Part shown: one piece after another, positions 23,161-36,975 of the stretch
Layout of the letters: each line of letters starts with the position of its first letter
How positions within the stretch are numbered: the first letter of the stretch is position 1
From: Zeugodacus cucurbitae
Taxonomy: Eukaryota; Arthropoda; Insecta; Diptera; Tephritidae
Reading direction: 5' to 3'
NCBI RefSeq assembly: GCF_028554725.1
Contig: NC_071671.1
Coordinates: 49,749,501-49,813,500 of the forward strand
DNA length: 64,000 bases
Made by a program: the position numbers and the translations under genes
Notes under the pieces: generated by a model
The model's input: only the letters and a program-made list of their open reading frames with translations
What the model was told of the DNA's origin: nothing
Database searches by the model: none

Positions 23161-26100
23161 TAAAAAAAAAAAATTAAATTTGACATTTAACTATTGTGAA
23201 ATTTCTTCCAAAAAATATTTAATTCAACTTTATGTCGCTTTCAAACATATTTAATTTATGGTCCCTAAAATAATATTCACTTGATAGAGTAGTGCATATG
23301 TTTTCACATTAAACTCGCTGTAATGTTAATGGGTTAGGGGTAGAAAAAATGAGAATTTTCAGTAATCTTCTTTCGCTATTAAATCATATCATTTTACAAA
23401 AATACTAATATGGCATTATTACAGAATGTTTTAACTTGAAGTCACGAAAATTTAAAAACAAACGAATTTGTTACCAGAGAATGTCCCAATAGCCGCCATT
23501 TTGTATGGCATATAAAATTTTTTTCCGTACTCTCAGGATAAGTTATCAAAATCGTTAATGAAAGACTTTGAGAGTGCTATACTGTCCTAACCCTTGAACA
23601 TTTTTTCGACAAGATATGCTTGCAATACATTAAAGAACCAAAATTAGGTTAGTTGTTGCTATTTGGATGAAATATAAATGCATTTTAGAGAAAGAGAAAT
23701 TTTAAACTATATAATTGTTGGCAATGGAAAAAAATACTTGCGTATCGGGAGGTTTCCCGATAATTTTATAGTACGATAATAGATAATATATTAAAATCCA
23801 TTCCAAATTGCTAATGCTAATCGCTAATTGCAGAGCTTGTCAGAACACACACAGATTTATAAAATTTATTTTGCCTGTGAGGCTTTATAGAAATGAAGTA
23901 GATTCGAGCTCAATTTAATCTTACAGCCTTAGAGGTTAGTGTAGTATACGACTTTTAGGACTTAAAAATAATAGCTATCCAATTTCTATTTCAAAAAAAG
24001 AACATATCAATAACAATAATAATTTCGTAAAATTTATGAATGTCACTATTTGAAGAGCATTACCGATACTGCTTCTTACGATGGTTTCTAACTGCAAAGT
24101 CAAAGTTTTTTTCTCTCGGTGGACAATTCCCCACAAAAATTACTCCGTAGCTTTTCAAAATTAATTCGTACTCCAAATTAGAGAATCTTGTTAATTAACG
24201 TATTCAGATCTGTGACTCATCGCTGTAAATAATACGGGAGTCCCCGTTACGAGTTCCTATGCATCCTAATTATTTTAGCTTATTTGCATAAAGATAATTG
24301 AGGGCGTTACCCATTAGGTTAATTAATGTATCAGTAGCTTTAAAGAGAAAAAATGCAAAAGTGTTTTGCGTGTGCGATGATCTTAAACACAGTTAAATAA
24401 TTATAAGTGTGAAATTTTTTTCAATATTCACAGGTCTTTACGATTATTTGAATATTATTGAATATATAATTGAAAATTGACGTATAATAGCTATAGAGAT
24501 TACTCATACCACACGCAGTCCCTCTCAGGTTTGATCAAAAAATTCGTTTTTTATTGAAAAGTAAATTGAAAGAAATTGCTAGTGACAACTTTCGGTCAGA
24601 AATCTTTGTACTTTCAATTTTATGAGATAATCCACTGATTATCAACAGTTTTTTTTATTAAAATAAGAAAGGAACAAACAGTAAAAGTAAATAAATTAAA
24701 AATAATATTTGAAATATGTACATATATATTTACAAAACAAAAAGCAAATAATTTAACCTGAATGAGGAGTTTTATATTTTTCATGAGAGTTACAAGTAAT
24801 ACATACATATTCCCTCATTATCACTTATTATATAACATACATGTTTGTTTGTGTGTGTAAATTTGTACTCAGCAACCTTGAATATGCTAATTGCAATCAG
24901 CATTAACCTTGGCTACGAAGAATGCAATTATGCAATGAATAGCGTCAAGGACAAGAAAGGATCCTGCTTTGTTTGAAATATTTAATTTCTTATAGTCAAG
25001 GTCAAATGAGAACTTTACCTTTTTAATTTTAAGTACTTATGTACATACATGTAATAAAAGTGAAACCACTCAACCATACTGCCATTGAAGCGTTGATAAT
25101 TGTTAACCTGTTTGAATATTAACCATATCTCTATCTATCATATAAAATGAATGGGTGTACATGCGGGTCAAAATTGTCAGAGTGCACCCGCGAAGCTACA
25201 ATCTACTTAATGTCTTGCTATGAGATGGCTGTAAAGAAGCCAGTTGGATTTCAAATTCAAATTCCTCATGCTTTTGAGGTACCGAATGGTAAGAATGGAA
25301 GGTACGCCGAGAAAAATCGCAGCTAGAAATCCCAAATATACAGCGAAACCCAACACATAGGCTGCCCGCCTTGGAACTCAAGGTAAAAAGAAACATATAC
25401 CATATGTATGGTTCTTATATATATGAACACGTCTCTATAAAAGGCCCAAACTGTTATCTCTTAGAAAATTTTGAATCTATTTACATACATACATAAATTA
25501 AAGAAGTCGTGTTAGTTACACTATTTATAACTCAAGAACGTCTGAACCGATTTAGTATTAATTTGGTTTGGAGTAAACTTGGGACCGGGAGTGAGATAGA
25601 TAGGATACTTTTTATTTCATTCCCGTGACTAGGATTAGAATAAACTGTGGTATTGACATTCCATATAAATCGCAAATTTGCAGAAGAATTTTTTATCTCG
25701 AAAATCCCAACCGATATGACATTTGAGTTTAAACGAATTAAATTTCCGATCGAAAAATGAACTCAATAAAAACAAAAATCTCCTAATTTATTACCTCTAA
25801 AGCGGAAGAAACTTCGCCGTCGGATCAGCTAATCAATATATGTATATTAGCGGATTATGTGATCAAAGATCTTACGCTATGCTCTGTTATCTTTGAGCAA
25901 TTTTCAGCATCCAATGGATTCCAGCATTGAGAATATAGAGAATTTAAAATTTTCCTTAATTTGTTTATACCTAAGAACCAATACCAATTCTTTGGTCTCC
26001 AATAGATCAAAATAAGACCTACTTGTTTTCGTGGCCGTGGCCTCTGACCCGCAGAAATTGCGATAACCTGAAAATTATACAACAGAACCACCTACAAAGT

Positions 26101-26472
26101 TTATGATGTATAGAATAGTTTCAGAGATTTTCATAGATTTATTTTTTTCTTTTACCCGATTAATAAAACTTCGATGGTAATTTCATACCAATATTCAAAG
26201 AGATAATAATGTACACTTTTAAGGTAAACATTAATCTTATTTTTATGAGGTTCCAATGTTGACTAGAATATATTCTGGAAAAATAAAGTGAGTTCAATAA
26301 TAATATTTAACATATTTAGGTTGTTCTCCCCAAGATACAAAGTAATAAAATATGAGAGGTTTCTTGGAATGAGCACGTGAAAAAAATATCTTAATGGCAA
26401 TTAATTTCCAAATATGTGTTTACCTATTCGGAAACTGAAATAGTCATAACGAGGAATGAGCTATATGATGGC
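23161..26472. other. Gene-free sequence
   Basis: Mixed-complexity intergenic or intronic DNA. Short frames (for example the minus-strand ones near 25,196-25,396 and 25,855-26,091) have no domain, signal peptide or codon pattern that supports a gene. No repeat boundary was recognised. Confidence 0.45.
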
Positions 26473-26498
26473 TAGGTTAGGTTAGGTTAGGTTAGGTT
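26473..26498. repeat. (TAGGT)n pentamer tract, tail of the adjacent LINE relic
   Basis: Five tandem copies of the TAGGT/GGTTA pentamer. On the minus strand it reads (AACCT)n and lies directly 3' of the LINE-derived sequence, so it is best read as that element's microsatellite tail. It resembles the ancestral insect telomere word TTAGG, but flies have lost that telomere system. Confidence 0.85.
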
Positions 26499-26825
26499 CG
26501 AAGGTTGTTTCCTTAAAAAGGAAACCCACTTAGATTCGCTAATTCGCTAGAGTGCCCAAAAAAGTGAGATCCAAGAATTTATTCCCTAGATCTTTTAAAG
26601 GCGGGGCATTCCAAAAGGAAATACTGGGAGGATTCTACCGCATCCTCTTCTAAGCAGCTTCTGCAGCTAGCATCCGGTCAAATTTTTAATTTGACCGCGT
26701 GAATTCCGATGCGACAATGGCCAGTTAGAACTCCTATAACTTGGGAAAGATTTACCTTGTGTATGGCGAAGCGTCCCCTTGACCTCTTGCGATTTACTTT
26801 GGGTGAGAATGATAGCTAAGAAGAA
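26499..26825 (-). pseudogene. LINE (Jockey/R1-type) ORF2 C-terminal relic
   Basis: On the minus strand, a frame reads KVNLSQVIGVLTGHCRIG, then IHAVKLKI, a stop, PDASCRSCLEEDAVESSQ, and YFLLECPAFKRSRE. The LTGHCR..IH..KL and C-x2-C-x(n)-H/Q-x4-C-P-A pattern is the zinc-finger-like C-terminal tail that follows reverse transcriptase and RNase H in Jockey- and R1-type non-LTR retrotransposons. The frame has an internal stop and no RT upstream, so this is a dead, 5'-truncated copy. About 150 bases of A/T-poor non-coding sequence and the pentamer tail follow. Family-level call is firm; the clade is uncertain. Confidence 0.75.
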
Positions 26826-27399
26826 ATATAAAAAGGAAAGAAGAAGGAATAAGGTCCTTACTTTGGTTAATACATATATCGAAGTTTCAATCTAACTATC
26901 CGACGAAGTCGATCTTGGAGTGTTCAGAAATATTTTTTTAAAAGATCTTTTGGTGTTCCAGAAAAAGTTAATACAAAATCTTTGGATGTTCTAGAAAAAA
27001 TTTAGAATCCACAGCCCTATTCGGTTCGAGTACTAACTGGTGTTAGCTAAGAGTAAAAAAAAGCGTCTGCTTCCGATGTAAAACGTGGAGAAGGGATTTG
27101 GATTTCGCTAAGGTTCTAATCGAATAAACATTTGGCGCGCTTTGTTAGACTCTGACGAACAAGAAGAACAATGAAATTTTATTGAATTTCAGAATTTCTT
27201 TGTGAGTTTTAGTTAATCACATTAAAAAGCTAAGCAAAATCCGAGCAAGGAAAAAAACCAATTAATTTCACACCATTTAAACCGAGCATAAATATTTAGC
27301 TGGAAGCTAAAGCCATCTATACGCTGACAATTACACTTATTATTAGCCAACACCAAAGTGACACTGTACCCACACATATATACAAATTTGCACAGATCT
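26826..27399. other. Gene-free sequence
   Basis: No coding frame, RNA gene or repeat end is recognised between the LINE relic and the GC-richer block that starts near 27.4 kb. Confidence 0.45.
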
Positions 27400-28260
27400 A
27401 TGAACATTCTCCCTTCGCGCATGAAGCTGTTTGTGGCACAACACACGAACGCTTTGTTGCAAGTTGAATCGCAAGCAAATTAAAAAAAGCAAAAACAAAA
27501 ACAAATGTAATAATAGAGTTGATCTCCAACGACCAGCGAGAGCAACAACAACAAAGCGTTATTAATAACAAAAACATAATACCCAAAAGCAATAACACTT
27601 TTACCCGCATTTAACATTTAAGTTGGGCTTTTGACCTCACCAATTTGGCGATGGCTCTGAGGCGGTGACTGTGACTGTGTCTGTCTCTGGGCGCACAGTG
27701 GCGGGCATACCCATGTGGACATATATATGTATGTGTATTTATGAACCCACTCGTCGCTTCGCCCGCTGCTAATCATCGACGTCCCGCGAGAGTGTCTGCG
27801 CTGCAGCTGTTGCATTCGCTGCTGTTGTTGTTGTATTTGTCATGCTGTTTTTTTTGTCGTTTGCCAGGAATCATCATCAAGCAATTTTGTAAAAGTTAGC
27901 TTCCTCCTTTCGAAAATTCAAACAACCAGCACAACGACAACAACAACGGGTTGGCACATTGGCCCGTCCCGAAAACACAGTGGCCAAATTGCAGCTCTCT
28001 AGCGATGCGACGCTCAAATGGATTACAACAACACTCTTACAATGCACACTCATCGGTGACTCCTAGTTGAATTGGTGATTACGTCTATCCATGATTTTAA
28101 AGTTAATTTGCCGAAACACTTTTTGTGCGACGCGACCGCGCGCCGGGTGCACTCTATAATCGCAGTCTTCTTTTAAAATATGCGATTACATTGCTTTAGT
28201 ATTGTTATTATTGCTGTTGTTGTTGTTGTAACTATTATTTCTGTATGGTGTTTTAAGCTT
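27400..28260 (-). promoter_or_regulatory. GC-richer block, candidate promoter or 5' exon (minus strand favoured)
   Basis: This region stands out from its AT-rich surroundings. It has GCGACGCGACCGCGCGCCGG near 28,128-28,147, GGCCCGTCCCGAAAACACAG near 27,961-27,980, and several CAACAACA runs. Minus-strand frames at 27,398-27,610 (a Leu/Cys-rich start) and 27,618-27,815 have no recognisable domain. Composition fits a fly promoter plus untranslated leader. No start site, splice donor or coding exon can be fixed, and the orientation is a guess. Confidence 0.2.
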
Positions 28261-31200
28261 TTGCGTTTTTTGTTTATTGGCTTTCAATTTCGAATTTAGT
28301 CAATGCTTGACTTGCATGTGCAGGTTGATTGTTTTGTTGTTGCTTTTTGTGTCTTTATTACAATTGCATTCACAATATTTATGCTTTTTTATGGACACTT
28401 GATTTCATTACAGCTTCAGTTGATGGCGACTAAATTGCTTCATTTACAAAAGAAGCGACAACGCGACTAAATAGCAATGTTTCGACATTAGGGTGTGTCG
28501 AAGGTTGGTACTAGAATTGGAGATCTATAGCCCCTCTCAGCTCTGTAATGTATCCAATACAGTATATACGTTCTTCCAGCTATTTGCTTGGAACAGCATT
28601 ACTATCAATCCCTAATATTGTCGTACCTAATATTTTCGAATCCTGCACAATAGTCGTTCTGTTTCAATATTCCTTCGATATCCACACAAATAGCTGCATC
28701 TTGGAAAGGTCAAAGGCAAGAAATTGTTTGAAGAAACTTCATTTCTTTCAAATCTTCAAGTTCTCGTCAAAATGGGTTGATATCTATGGTACAACTCCTC
28801 ACTTTTTAAGTTGAACACGGCTAGTATATAGCCGTATATATATAATATGTGCAGAAAACTAAATTAAATATTATGTCTGGCTCTACTAGCGATTTCACAC
28901 ATTGGTTTAGATTCATTATTATGTTACTTGTAGTTGAAAGAGGTGTACCTCACGAACTCAAATCAAAGGCTGTCAATGGAAATGTTAAGATAAGCTTTGA
29001 AAGCGAGCGAGTATAAAATAAATAAGAGAGTGGAAAACTAGATCGCATAATTCACTTAAAACCCGTCTCCATAGTACAAATCGGGAAGATACAGCGCATC
29101 CAATAAATTCAAGCACAGATCTTTCAATAGACTACTATTTGTGCCGGCTGATATAAAACCAAGTTGCTTGGGATAGATCATGTCTACTATGGTTATAAAT
29201 TCAGGTTCCTAGATAAGACTCGTGAAGTGTAAAACATCTAATATAGATTAATACAAGCTTTTAATATATACTACTAATAAAAAGGTTGCCTTCGGACGGT
29301 AGATCCCATTTAAAATTCTCAGAAACATTGGATTATACCTTTTTCTGAACAACGATGTATTCAGTCGATATGATTTTGATTACTAAAGACATTTTACGGA
29401 GGAAGTAGTAATCAACATTTAGTATCAGGCGGTCTTTCAAGCGGTTTGGTGAGATAAGAAAATGAATGCCTACTCTCGCTATCAATGTCATCGAACTACT
29501 TCATGATAAGACTAGTATAGTCTACAGCTCACCACAGCGGAATTGCAAGCTGATGTACTTACAAAAAAGGCACTTTCAGTCTCAATATCAGTGGAATGCA
29601 AAAAAGTCATTGCACTGCGGTCTTCTTGCGGCTCACTACCGAATGAAGGGACTTCGATTGAGTCAAACGAACCGTTCTTACGTCAGATGGATCTATGTAA
29701 CCAAAATGGACTAGGATTTTTATCCAGTCACGGACTAACAGCTCGGCAACATACCTCAAAATTATTTGCCGGTACAACAACAACAACTTGCATGTCTGAA
29801 GATCTTTCTGATCCGAGGTAAATCGTAAGTCGTATTGTGGGGGGTTCAAAGCACTTTGTCACAAATAGCTTCTTTTTAGCTGTCTATGTTCGATCCCTTT
29901 CTTTCATGTTACTATACATGACTACACCCTAATAAAGTCCAAAGATTATGTTATGTTATAATGATAGCGCATTTAGTAAAAGTTGTAGTTGGTCTGAGTT
30001 GAACTGTCCACCGCACAGCTGTTACTCGTAACTCATTCGTGCGCCAATAGGTGAGTGGTGTGGCCAAACCAACAATCTATACTCGTACGTAGTGTAATTA
30101 TAAAAACAAAATCCAGTGGATGTACGAACAATTGGAAATTCCTACTTGTCCACATGGACGAACACACATAAACACTCGCAAGCAGTTCTTCATTTGTAAC
30201 TTTGATGGCAGAAGATCGTCTCCAACGTGATGTGATTTCGCTGATGACCATATATTATGGGATTATACAATGTTTACATCCATACAAACATATATACATA
30301 TAAATCTACATGTGTCCACATATCAATGTCTACCGACATCTTAATTAACTGCACTGCCGCTCATAGTTGTTCGAAGGTACTAAATGCAAATATTCTGAAC
30401 CCTGTTGATGGCTCTTGTTTTAGTCGCGGAATTGGTCAAGTATTTAATTAATGGTAGTTGTCGAACATAATATTAATTGAATAATAGATCTACCACATAT
30501 GATTGCTTGTCTGTAAAGTACTAGCATGTCTATATGGCTTCATACTTATGTAGACCCGCTGCACATAAAAGTTACCAATTAATTTGAAAAGTAATGAATT
30601 TATTCGACGCAAAAGATTATAAAAATGTGGTAGCGGAACATGTTCAGCAGTTGATGATTGCTACATACGTGGGTCGATAGCTTGAAAACCGAGCAAAATG
30701 AGTTATATTCCCATTCGTGGAAGAGTTTATTTAACCAGTAGTGGACACAGGTAATATGGAATTCTTTGATACGATCGCGTTTAAAAGTTCTGTAATCTAG
30801 TTGCACAACCCGTATGATATGAGTTTTTGAAGTACGAAGACGACTCATGTCTCTAAATCACCTCTTCAAAAACAAGCGTGTCGGAATCTGAAGAAAAGGA
30901 TTCAATTCAAGTGCAATGTTTGAGCAATGGATTATTGGATCGATTTTAACACTTGCTCTATATTCTCATTTAGAGCCGTTTTTCTAAACTCTGTGCAAAT
31001 ATCTTTATTAAGAGCTCCTAAGTTGACTGCATGTAACTCTTTACATCTTTTAAGGCATCATAGTGAACTTTTGTAACGAAAGAATAGCTTTTCTTCTAGT
31101 TGGCTACTTACTCCTTCCAGTTATCTTTACATTCCATTTTAATAGCTCATCCACGTACCTTCGGATTGGGTCGTACCTCAATGAGTAAGCTCAATAACTA

Positions 31201-32999
31201 AGGAATATTTCTTGACATTACCCATAATTTGGTTGAAGTTATCGATGATAGGTTACGTGAAGAAAATTAACAATTGCCTTGAATTTATTCTTCTTCCAAT
31301 TATTAAACATTAACAAAAGTGGCTTTAACCAAGTCGATAATAGCTCGGTCCACGTTCAAAGGAAACCTCTCGCTACTTCGGATAAGAAATTATAAAAAAT
31401 GGGAAAACTTCTTCAGATGTCATCATTCCTCAACTTCTGTACCATAAATTATGGTTTAACGGAGATTTATGGAGAAACCTAGTATTCACATTACTTTTTC
31501 TTATTACATCTCAATTAACTAATCGTTTCAAAGGAAAATCTTGAACTATTTATTATAAACCGACTTAGAACATTTTCCCGGATGAACCAATAGTTATATG
31601 GTACATTCCTATTTAAAGATGTGTTGAAACGATTTAAACCGAATTAGCCCGTTGAACATTAGCCTTTAAACTCGGACGGCAGAGACTTGTGCTGTTTGAG
31701 ACATAGTTGGTTACCATTAGTGAAAATTATTTAAAAATTCCTTCAGGTCAGACCTTACATAACCTACTTGCAAACAATACTTGATTGTTTTTTAATAGAC
31801 TTTCTCTAGTCTCCAATATCTAAGTGGAGATCCTTTTTACCGCAAAAGTCTTCTTCACAAAAGCTGATTAAAATATATCGAGATATTATTGAAAAAATCA
31901 GACCTATAATGAGCCAACTCCCAATTAGTCTAGTTCAACTACACGATAATATCCTTTATAATCCTAATTTGGAGCTCATGATACGTCGAGACTTAGTCGC
32001 ACACAAAGTTAAAGTGGCTACGTCTGTAGTTGAACCTTTTTACAGTTGATTCTTGATTTGGTTTGCAATTTCATAATGAATAGACTTACTAAAGAACAGC
32101 GTTTATTGCTGAAATACGGCCGCAATTGCTGAAAGTGGTCGAAAATTGGGGCTATTAGTTAGAATTTATTCGAGCCAACCACGGCGGACACTTAATCAAA
32201 ATTATTTTTAAAACATAATGGCGAATCCTTATCTTTATAACAAAGCTAAATTCTTGAAAACCGCATGCCTACAAACACCCATTATAATTAAATCTTGTCA
32301 AAAATCGAGAGGTTTCAAAACCTCTAGAAAAAGAAATACCCTATGAATATGAGTATACACGTGAGTATGTACTTGTTACAGTGCCTTCCAAACCACACAA
32401 AATGCAACAGTGCCTTCATAACAACTAACAAAAGCTCAACAAAGCTTTTACACAGAAAGCTAATAAGCACAAAAATTAGCAAAGTAACCATGACAAAAGA
32501 AACCGAGTTAATTCTACAGCAACAACAAAAGTAACAGCGCTGGAGTAAACAGTCGAACTATGGAACTAAGTGTACAAAGCTCAACTGAATATTAATAAAG
32601 CAGCTGTGTGCTCTTTCCAGCGCAAATGTCTTAAAGAGAAAGGGACGACAAGTGATGGCGTTAAAGAGTTTGAAACCCTCTACAACAACAACAACTAAGA
32701 AATATTATTGGACAAGAGCGTAACACTACACATGTTAGATAAGCGAGTTGGTGTGGAAGGTGAGTAATATAGATAGGTAAATATGTGTGTATGTATGTAT
32801 ATAAATATGTATTGTACGTGTATACAACAACCGAGCGCTCACTTCAGCGTACTCTCTGCAGAGCTTGTGTTGACTGGAATATTATTGGTATGTATGAATA
32901 GGAGACGGAAGAGTAAGCGCACGGAAGTACTCATGCATATAGACAAACATGTAAGTAGATATGTGCTTACTACCTACATATAAAGTAGTAGATTTTGCA
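28261..32999. other. Gene-free sequence with unresolved short frames
   Basis: Normal-complexity DNA with no protein-like long frame. Overlapping + strand frames at 29,466-29,821 share a GGTACAACAACAACAACTTG word that often borders fly repeats, and a minus-strand frame at 30,600-30,848 is Cys/His-containing but unrecognised. A CTCTACAACAACAACAACTA word sits near 32,679-32,698. These may be relics of unrecognised transposons. I saw no RNA gene. Confidence 0.4.
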
Positions 33000-35900
33000 T
33001 TGTGGGTGATTGGAAAACACACAGAGCACACTTTTGGCTTGGAATTGTCTACTCACGTGGAAAGCATGGCTCTATGCAGCTGCTTGTCTGTTTGTAAGCG
33101 TATGTGTGCTACTCGTAGCTACAATAATGACTTTACTTAGCTGCTTGTCAAATAGCTTAGCTCAGTTCCAATTCTCACGCTCGCCCAGCCGATTGGTTGT
33201 ACGGTTCAAGAAGTAGCAGAAAACAAAGAGTAAAGCAAAAAAAAAACTTATTGTAGTTAGTAGAACGTTGAGGCGCGTTTGAGAAATATTGTAAAGGTGT
33301 GTAAAATGGTGATATATAAGTGATATATACTCACAAATATACTTGAAATGCAGCACTATTTGTGAAATATTTGTTAAAAATTGGTAGAAAAAAGATTTGG
33401 CTTAAAAGAAATAGCGAAAATTGTGCAAATTCTATTGTATTTGGTGCGGAAAAGAAATAGTAAAAAAGAAGAATTGGTGCGTGTGTGAAAATTCGCAGCT
33501 ACCACGTTTGCTAAAATCGAAGTGCTAATTTGCCTACAGACGCTGGCATATTTATGTATACGTGCATACTTATATTTGTATATATTTGTTGTATAAAGAT
33601 ATTGCTTTAACTGAGTGCATACACATACATATGTATATAAAAAATTACAAAAAAAAAATTTAAAAAGTTTACAGATATAAAAATATGCAACAATAACAAA
33701 TGGAGTTTGCAAAATTTAAAAGAAACAAGTTTTTAGAGATAAAATAGTGTGCAATTGACAGTGTATGATTGTACAGACAACTGCCGCAGACTCAGTTTTG
33801 GCTTGCTTCTCATTTTTGTTTAATAGTTCGAGAGATTGCTGTTGCCTCTTTTATAATAAACTCCACAAAGAATAATTATAGTTATTAAATAACACAACGC
33901 TTACCGCTTGGTGCTTGCTTCAAGCAAGTTTCTTCAACAAAAGTGTATTTCCCACAACCAAAAAGCAGCCTCCGAGTTGCCGCTGCTTTCCAACTCGCTG
34001 CTTCTACTTGGGTGGCCGCCTTCTAGGTGGCTATAAAATTAAATAAAAACAATTAATTTCATTAAGCAGTTAGCAATATTTTATTTATAATGTATGTTAT
34101 ACACCAAATTACCTTGAAAAACCTTAAGCATGAAGCTACAAATCAAACTCCAGCAGCAACTCCAAAACTGACAGCCATCATTGACACCAGCATTCCCACA
34201 CCTGCTCGTTGTTCGTTACTTTGTTGTTTAAACTGCAGTTCGTTGGTTGTCGCTCATTTCCAGTATGCAAATATACATACATATATATCTTTCTAGCTTC
34301 TCTTCTGCTTCTGCTTCTTCTTTTTTCTTTTTGGTGTCATCGTTGTTATTGTCTGCTTTGTCACTGCTTACCTGTGCCAGTGTCGTGTGTTGTAAGCGCT
34401 TCATTGTATTCAGGTTGCTCAGCGTGTGCTGCTTCGACGGCCGTTTTCGATCGCTCGTTTGTCTTTGCTACTTTTGCTATGCTTTCAGTTGACGTAATGT
34501 GGCTTTAGGCGAAATAGTAGGAAAACAAATTGTGAAAAAAGTAGAATGAAATGTGTTTTTTTTTTTAATCGAAATAAACAAATGGATTTAATCATGTGTA
34601 ACTGCTATTGTACTTAACAACAAAGTGATTAAATTGTAGAATGCAAAAACAACAGCAACAAAATAAAGTATGCAGTAGTATTAAATAAGCTATTGAGACA
34701 TTTGGTATCGGGTTGGTAAAGCATTAAATGACAGCTATTTAGCTAATGTGCCCTTTGGAGCGAAATTAAATTAATGAAAACGCGAAATATTTTCGATGTA
34801 CATATGTAGCTGTATTTAAGGTTCTATGTATAGTTATGTAAAAGTTTTTTAGTAAAAAAGTATATACAGTTGTGTTTAAAATAAAGGCAGTAAGCGATGA
34901 TCTTCTAAGCAAATTCTACAACTTCTACATACTATCAATATGAAATTATAAAAATAAGTGTTAAAAAAATATATGTTTACTCTTATAAAAAGAAAGGGTG
35001 ATGTGTATAGCAAAGGGAAAGGTTTCAATGACGTTATTTACATTTAAAAAATGGCTATTCCTTCAATTTTTTTAAGAAAAGAAACAGTTTAAAAAATTCA
35101 ATATTGGTCTTCAATCTTTAAATAAAAGAGATATTAAGTAAGAAATATAAACGAAACTCTCGTTAGGTCGTAAAAAGTCATAGTTTTGACAGAGACGTGA
35201 TCAGTATATACTTAAATTTATAGGTCGCTAATTGGAGCCACTTGACGCAAACCATATTTACAACGTTCTTAACAAAATATATGTATATAATACTTCGAGT
35301 TTAATCATAGGGGTCCAAATCAGTTAGTAAGTTGTTTACCTTGTGGTTTCAATCCATGGATTTTTTAGACATTTTACGATTAAATTTCTTATTAATTTCC
35401 AAAACGCAGTCCACTTTGGCATATTTTATTCAACAAGTGCTTCCGGAAAACTCATAAAAGAAAGAATTCTTGAGGGGCTTAGTAATACGATATTTAATAT
35501 AAAAGTTCTTCTATAGAAAGATTTAAAAAACATATAGTATATAACAAGCTGAAATCCAAAAAAAATTGGGATCAATGAGACCACCGATTTAAAATCCATA
35601 GCAAACAATAGCTGCCATCGATTGGTCACTTCTCTGCTCGCTATCTTTGGGCGCTGCTCGTCTGTCAAAAATTTTACATGTGAAAGCAACAACAAAGATA
35701 TCTAGTTGAATTCGTGCTGGAGAGTATGCGAATACCTCATTAATTAGTCGCTTGCTGAGTGCTACCAAGTTTTGTTTTATTCATTTTAGAACCATTTTAC
35801 TATTGTGAACGGCTCAAAGGACAAATTACTGTCAAAATTATAAAAATTGTTATACACAAATTTGAAATTGAAAAGGGCAGGCGAAGATAAATCGTTAGTA

Positions 35901-36639
35901 TTTTTGTATTGAATTTATTGAATAAAAAACTTTAATAAAAATCAAATTTGTTGCAGAAAACGTTAGACATAGACGTTGGTTGAAGAGTTCAGTGCGACAA
36001 TTCGATTTCAGTGCTGCCAGTTTGTATGGTAATTTGGAAAGTTTGTTCGATTGGCTTGTCTATAGCAGTTAGCCAATCGATGACAGCTAATATTACTAGA
36101 CAAATACAACATATTTTGAGAGAGTGATACATAAGTTTATGTCACAATGATATCTTAGTATATTCGAGAAAACATAAGTTGTTAGAAAAATCTAGTTCTA
36201 AGTTCTTACTCCTAATTCAATTTTGTACTGGAACATGTACATACATATGTATAGTGAACCTAAAATAGATTTGCTAAACAATTTCATATAAATCTAAAAA
36301 AAATATTTCTTGCCTCTGCTATTATTTTACGCGTTACTGCATATATGCACATGTACAACCACACATTGACAAATCGTAGAACCTCGTTCAAGTACACTAT
36401 ACAAGTGGGTACTTGGTAGCAAATAGACATGCAATAACAACAACAAAAATACCAGGAAAAAGCCAAGCTAAGCTAGTTAAGCCCACACAAGCGTTTGGTG
36501 TAGAAACCCACTTATTGCAGCCCCTTCAGCTGAAGCAAATAACCACCAACCACATAAATAGACAAGTAGATACCCATACAACCGTCAATAACTAAATAAA
36601 TATTTATATAATAACACAGAATTTATATAATTTGTGAAT
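33000..36639. other. Gene-free sequence, possibly untranslated exons or introns
   Basis: Some stretches (33,040-33,200, 33,900-34,030 and 34,150-34,500) are less AT-rich. They contain Cys/Ser/Leu-rich chance frames from CTTCTGCTTCTTC-type sequence. None has a start, domain or splice pattern that supports a gene. From about 36,410 to 36,600 the sequence turns CA-rich and leader-like. No mobile element was recognised. Confidence 0.35.
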
Positions 36640-36975
36640 TTCATAGCATTGACTAAACGCTTAGTAGAAAGTACCCACCAAATAGTAGCCGCCGCAGAAT
36701 ACCCACAGTTACTATTTAACAAAATTTATTAGTAAAAAAAAAACAATTGCAATAAAAATAATAATAATAATAAAATTTAATCAAATTAAAAGTGCATAAA
36801 ACTTAACTAATAATAATTAAGACGTGTGTAGCCATCAAGTGAACACCAAAATTTGCATACAACTGTTGGAGACTGCAGTAACCCACGAAGAGGAGAGCAG
36901 GCGTTAGAACGAGATTTTACAACTTTAGCTATTTTTAGCCGCAACGCAGACATTTAGATAACTGTACGTATAAGA
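36640..36975 (+). other. Candidate non-coding 5' exon ending in a consensus splice donor
   Basis: The sequence has the look of a fly 5' untranslated leader: A-rich, with AAAAGTGCATAAAACTTAAC, then CATCAAGTGAACACCAAAA, with no long frame. It ends at ATAAGA directly followed by GTAAGTAC, a textbook donor (GT at 36,976). The Helentron-like copy C lies 43 bases further into the presumed intron. The donor is seen directly; that it is used, and the gene it would belong to, is inference. The left edge is arbitrary. Confidence 0.28.

Noticed and set aside
26473..26498. Interstitial telomere or chromosome-fusion point from the TTAGG-like tract
   Set aside because: Flies lack TTAGG telomeres, and the tract sits exactly at the 3' end of a LINE relic, which explains it.
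27398..27610. Minus-strand 70-aa frame with a hydrophobic start (MRVKVLLLLGIMFLLL)
   Set aside because: The signal-like start is followed by Cys and Phe strings from CAA-type repeats, with no coherent mature peptide.
29466..29821. Two overlapping frames of 82 and 92 aa
   Set aside because: No recognisable domain; the overlap in two frames and the nearby GGTACAACAACAACAAC word suggest repeat or chance sequence.
34209..34508. Three overlapping Leu/Ser/Cys-rich frames
   Set aside because: They arise from CTTCTGCTTCTTC-type low-complexity sequence; competing frames of equal length show no coding preference.
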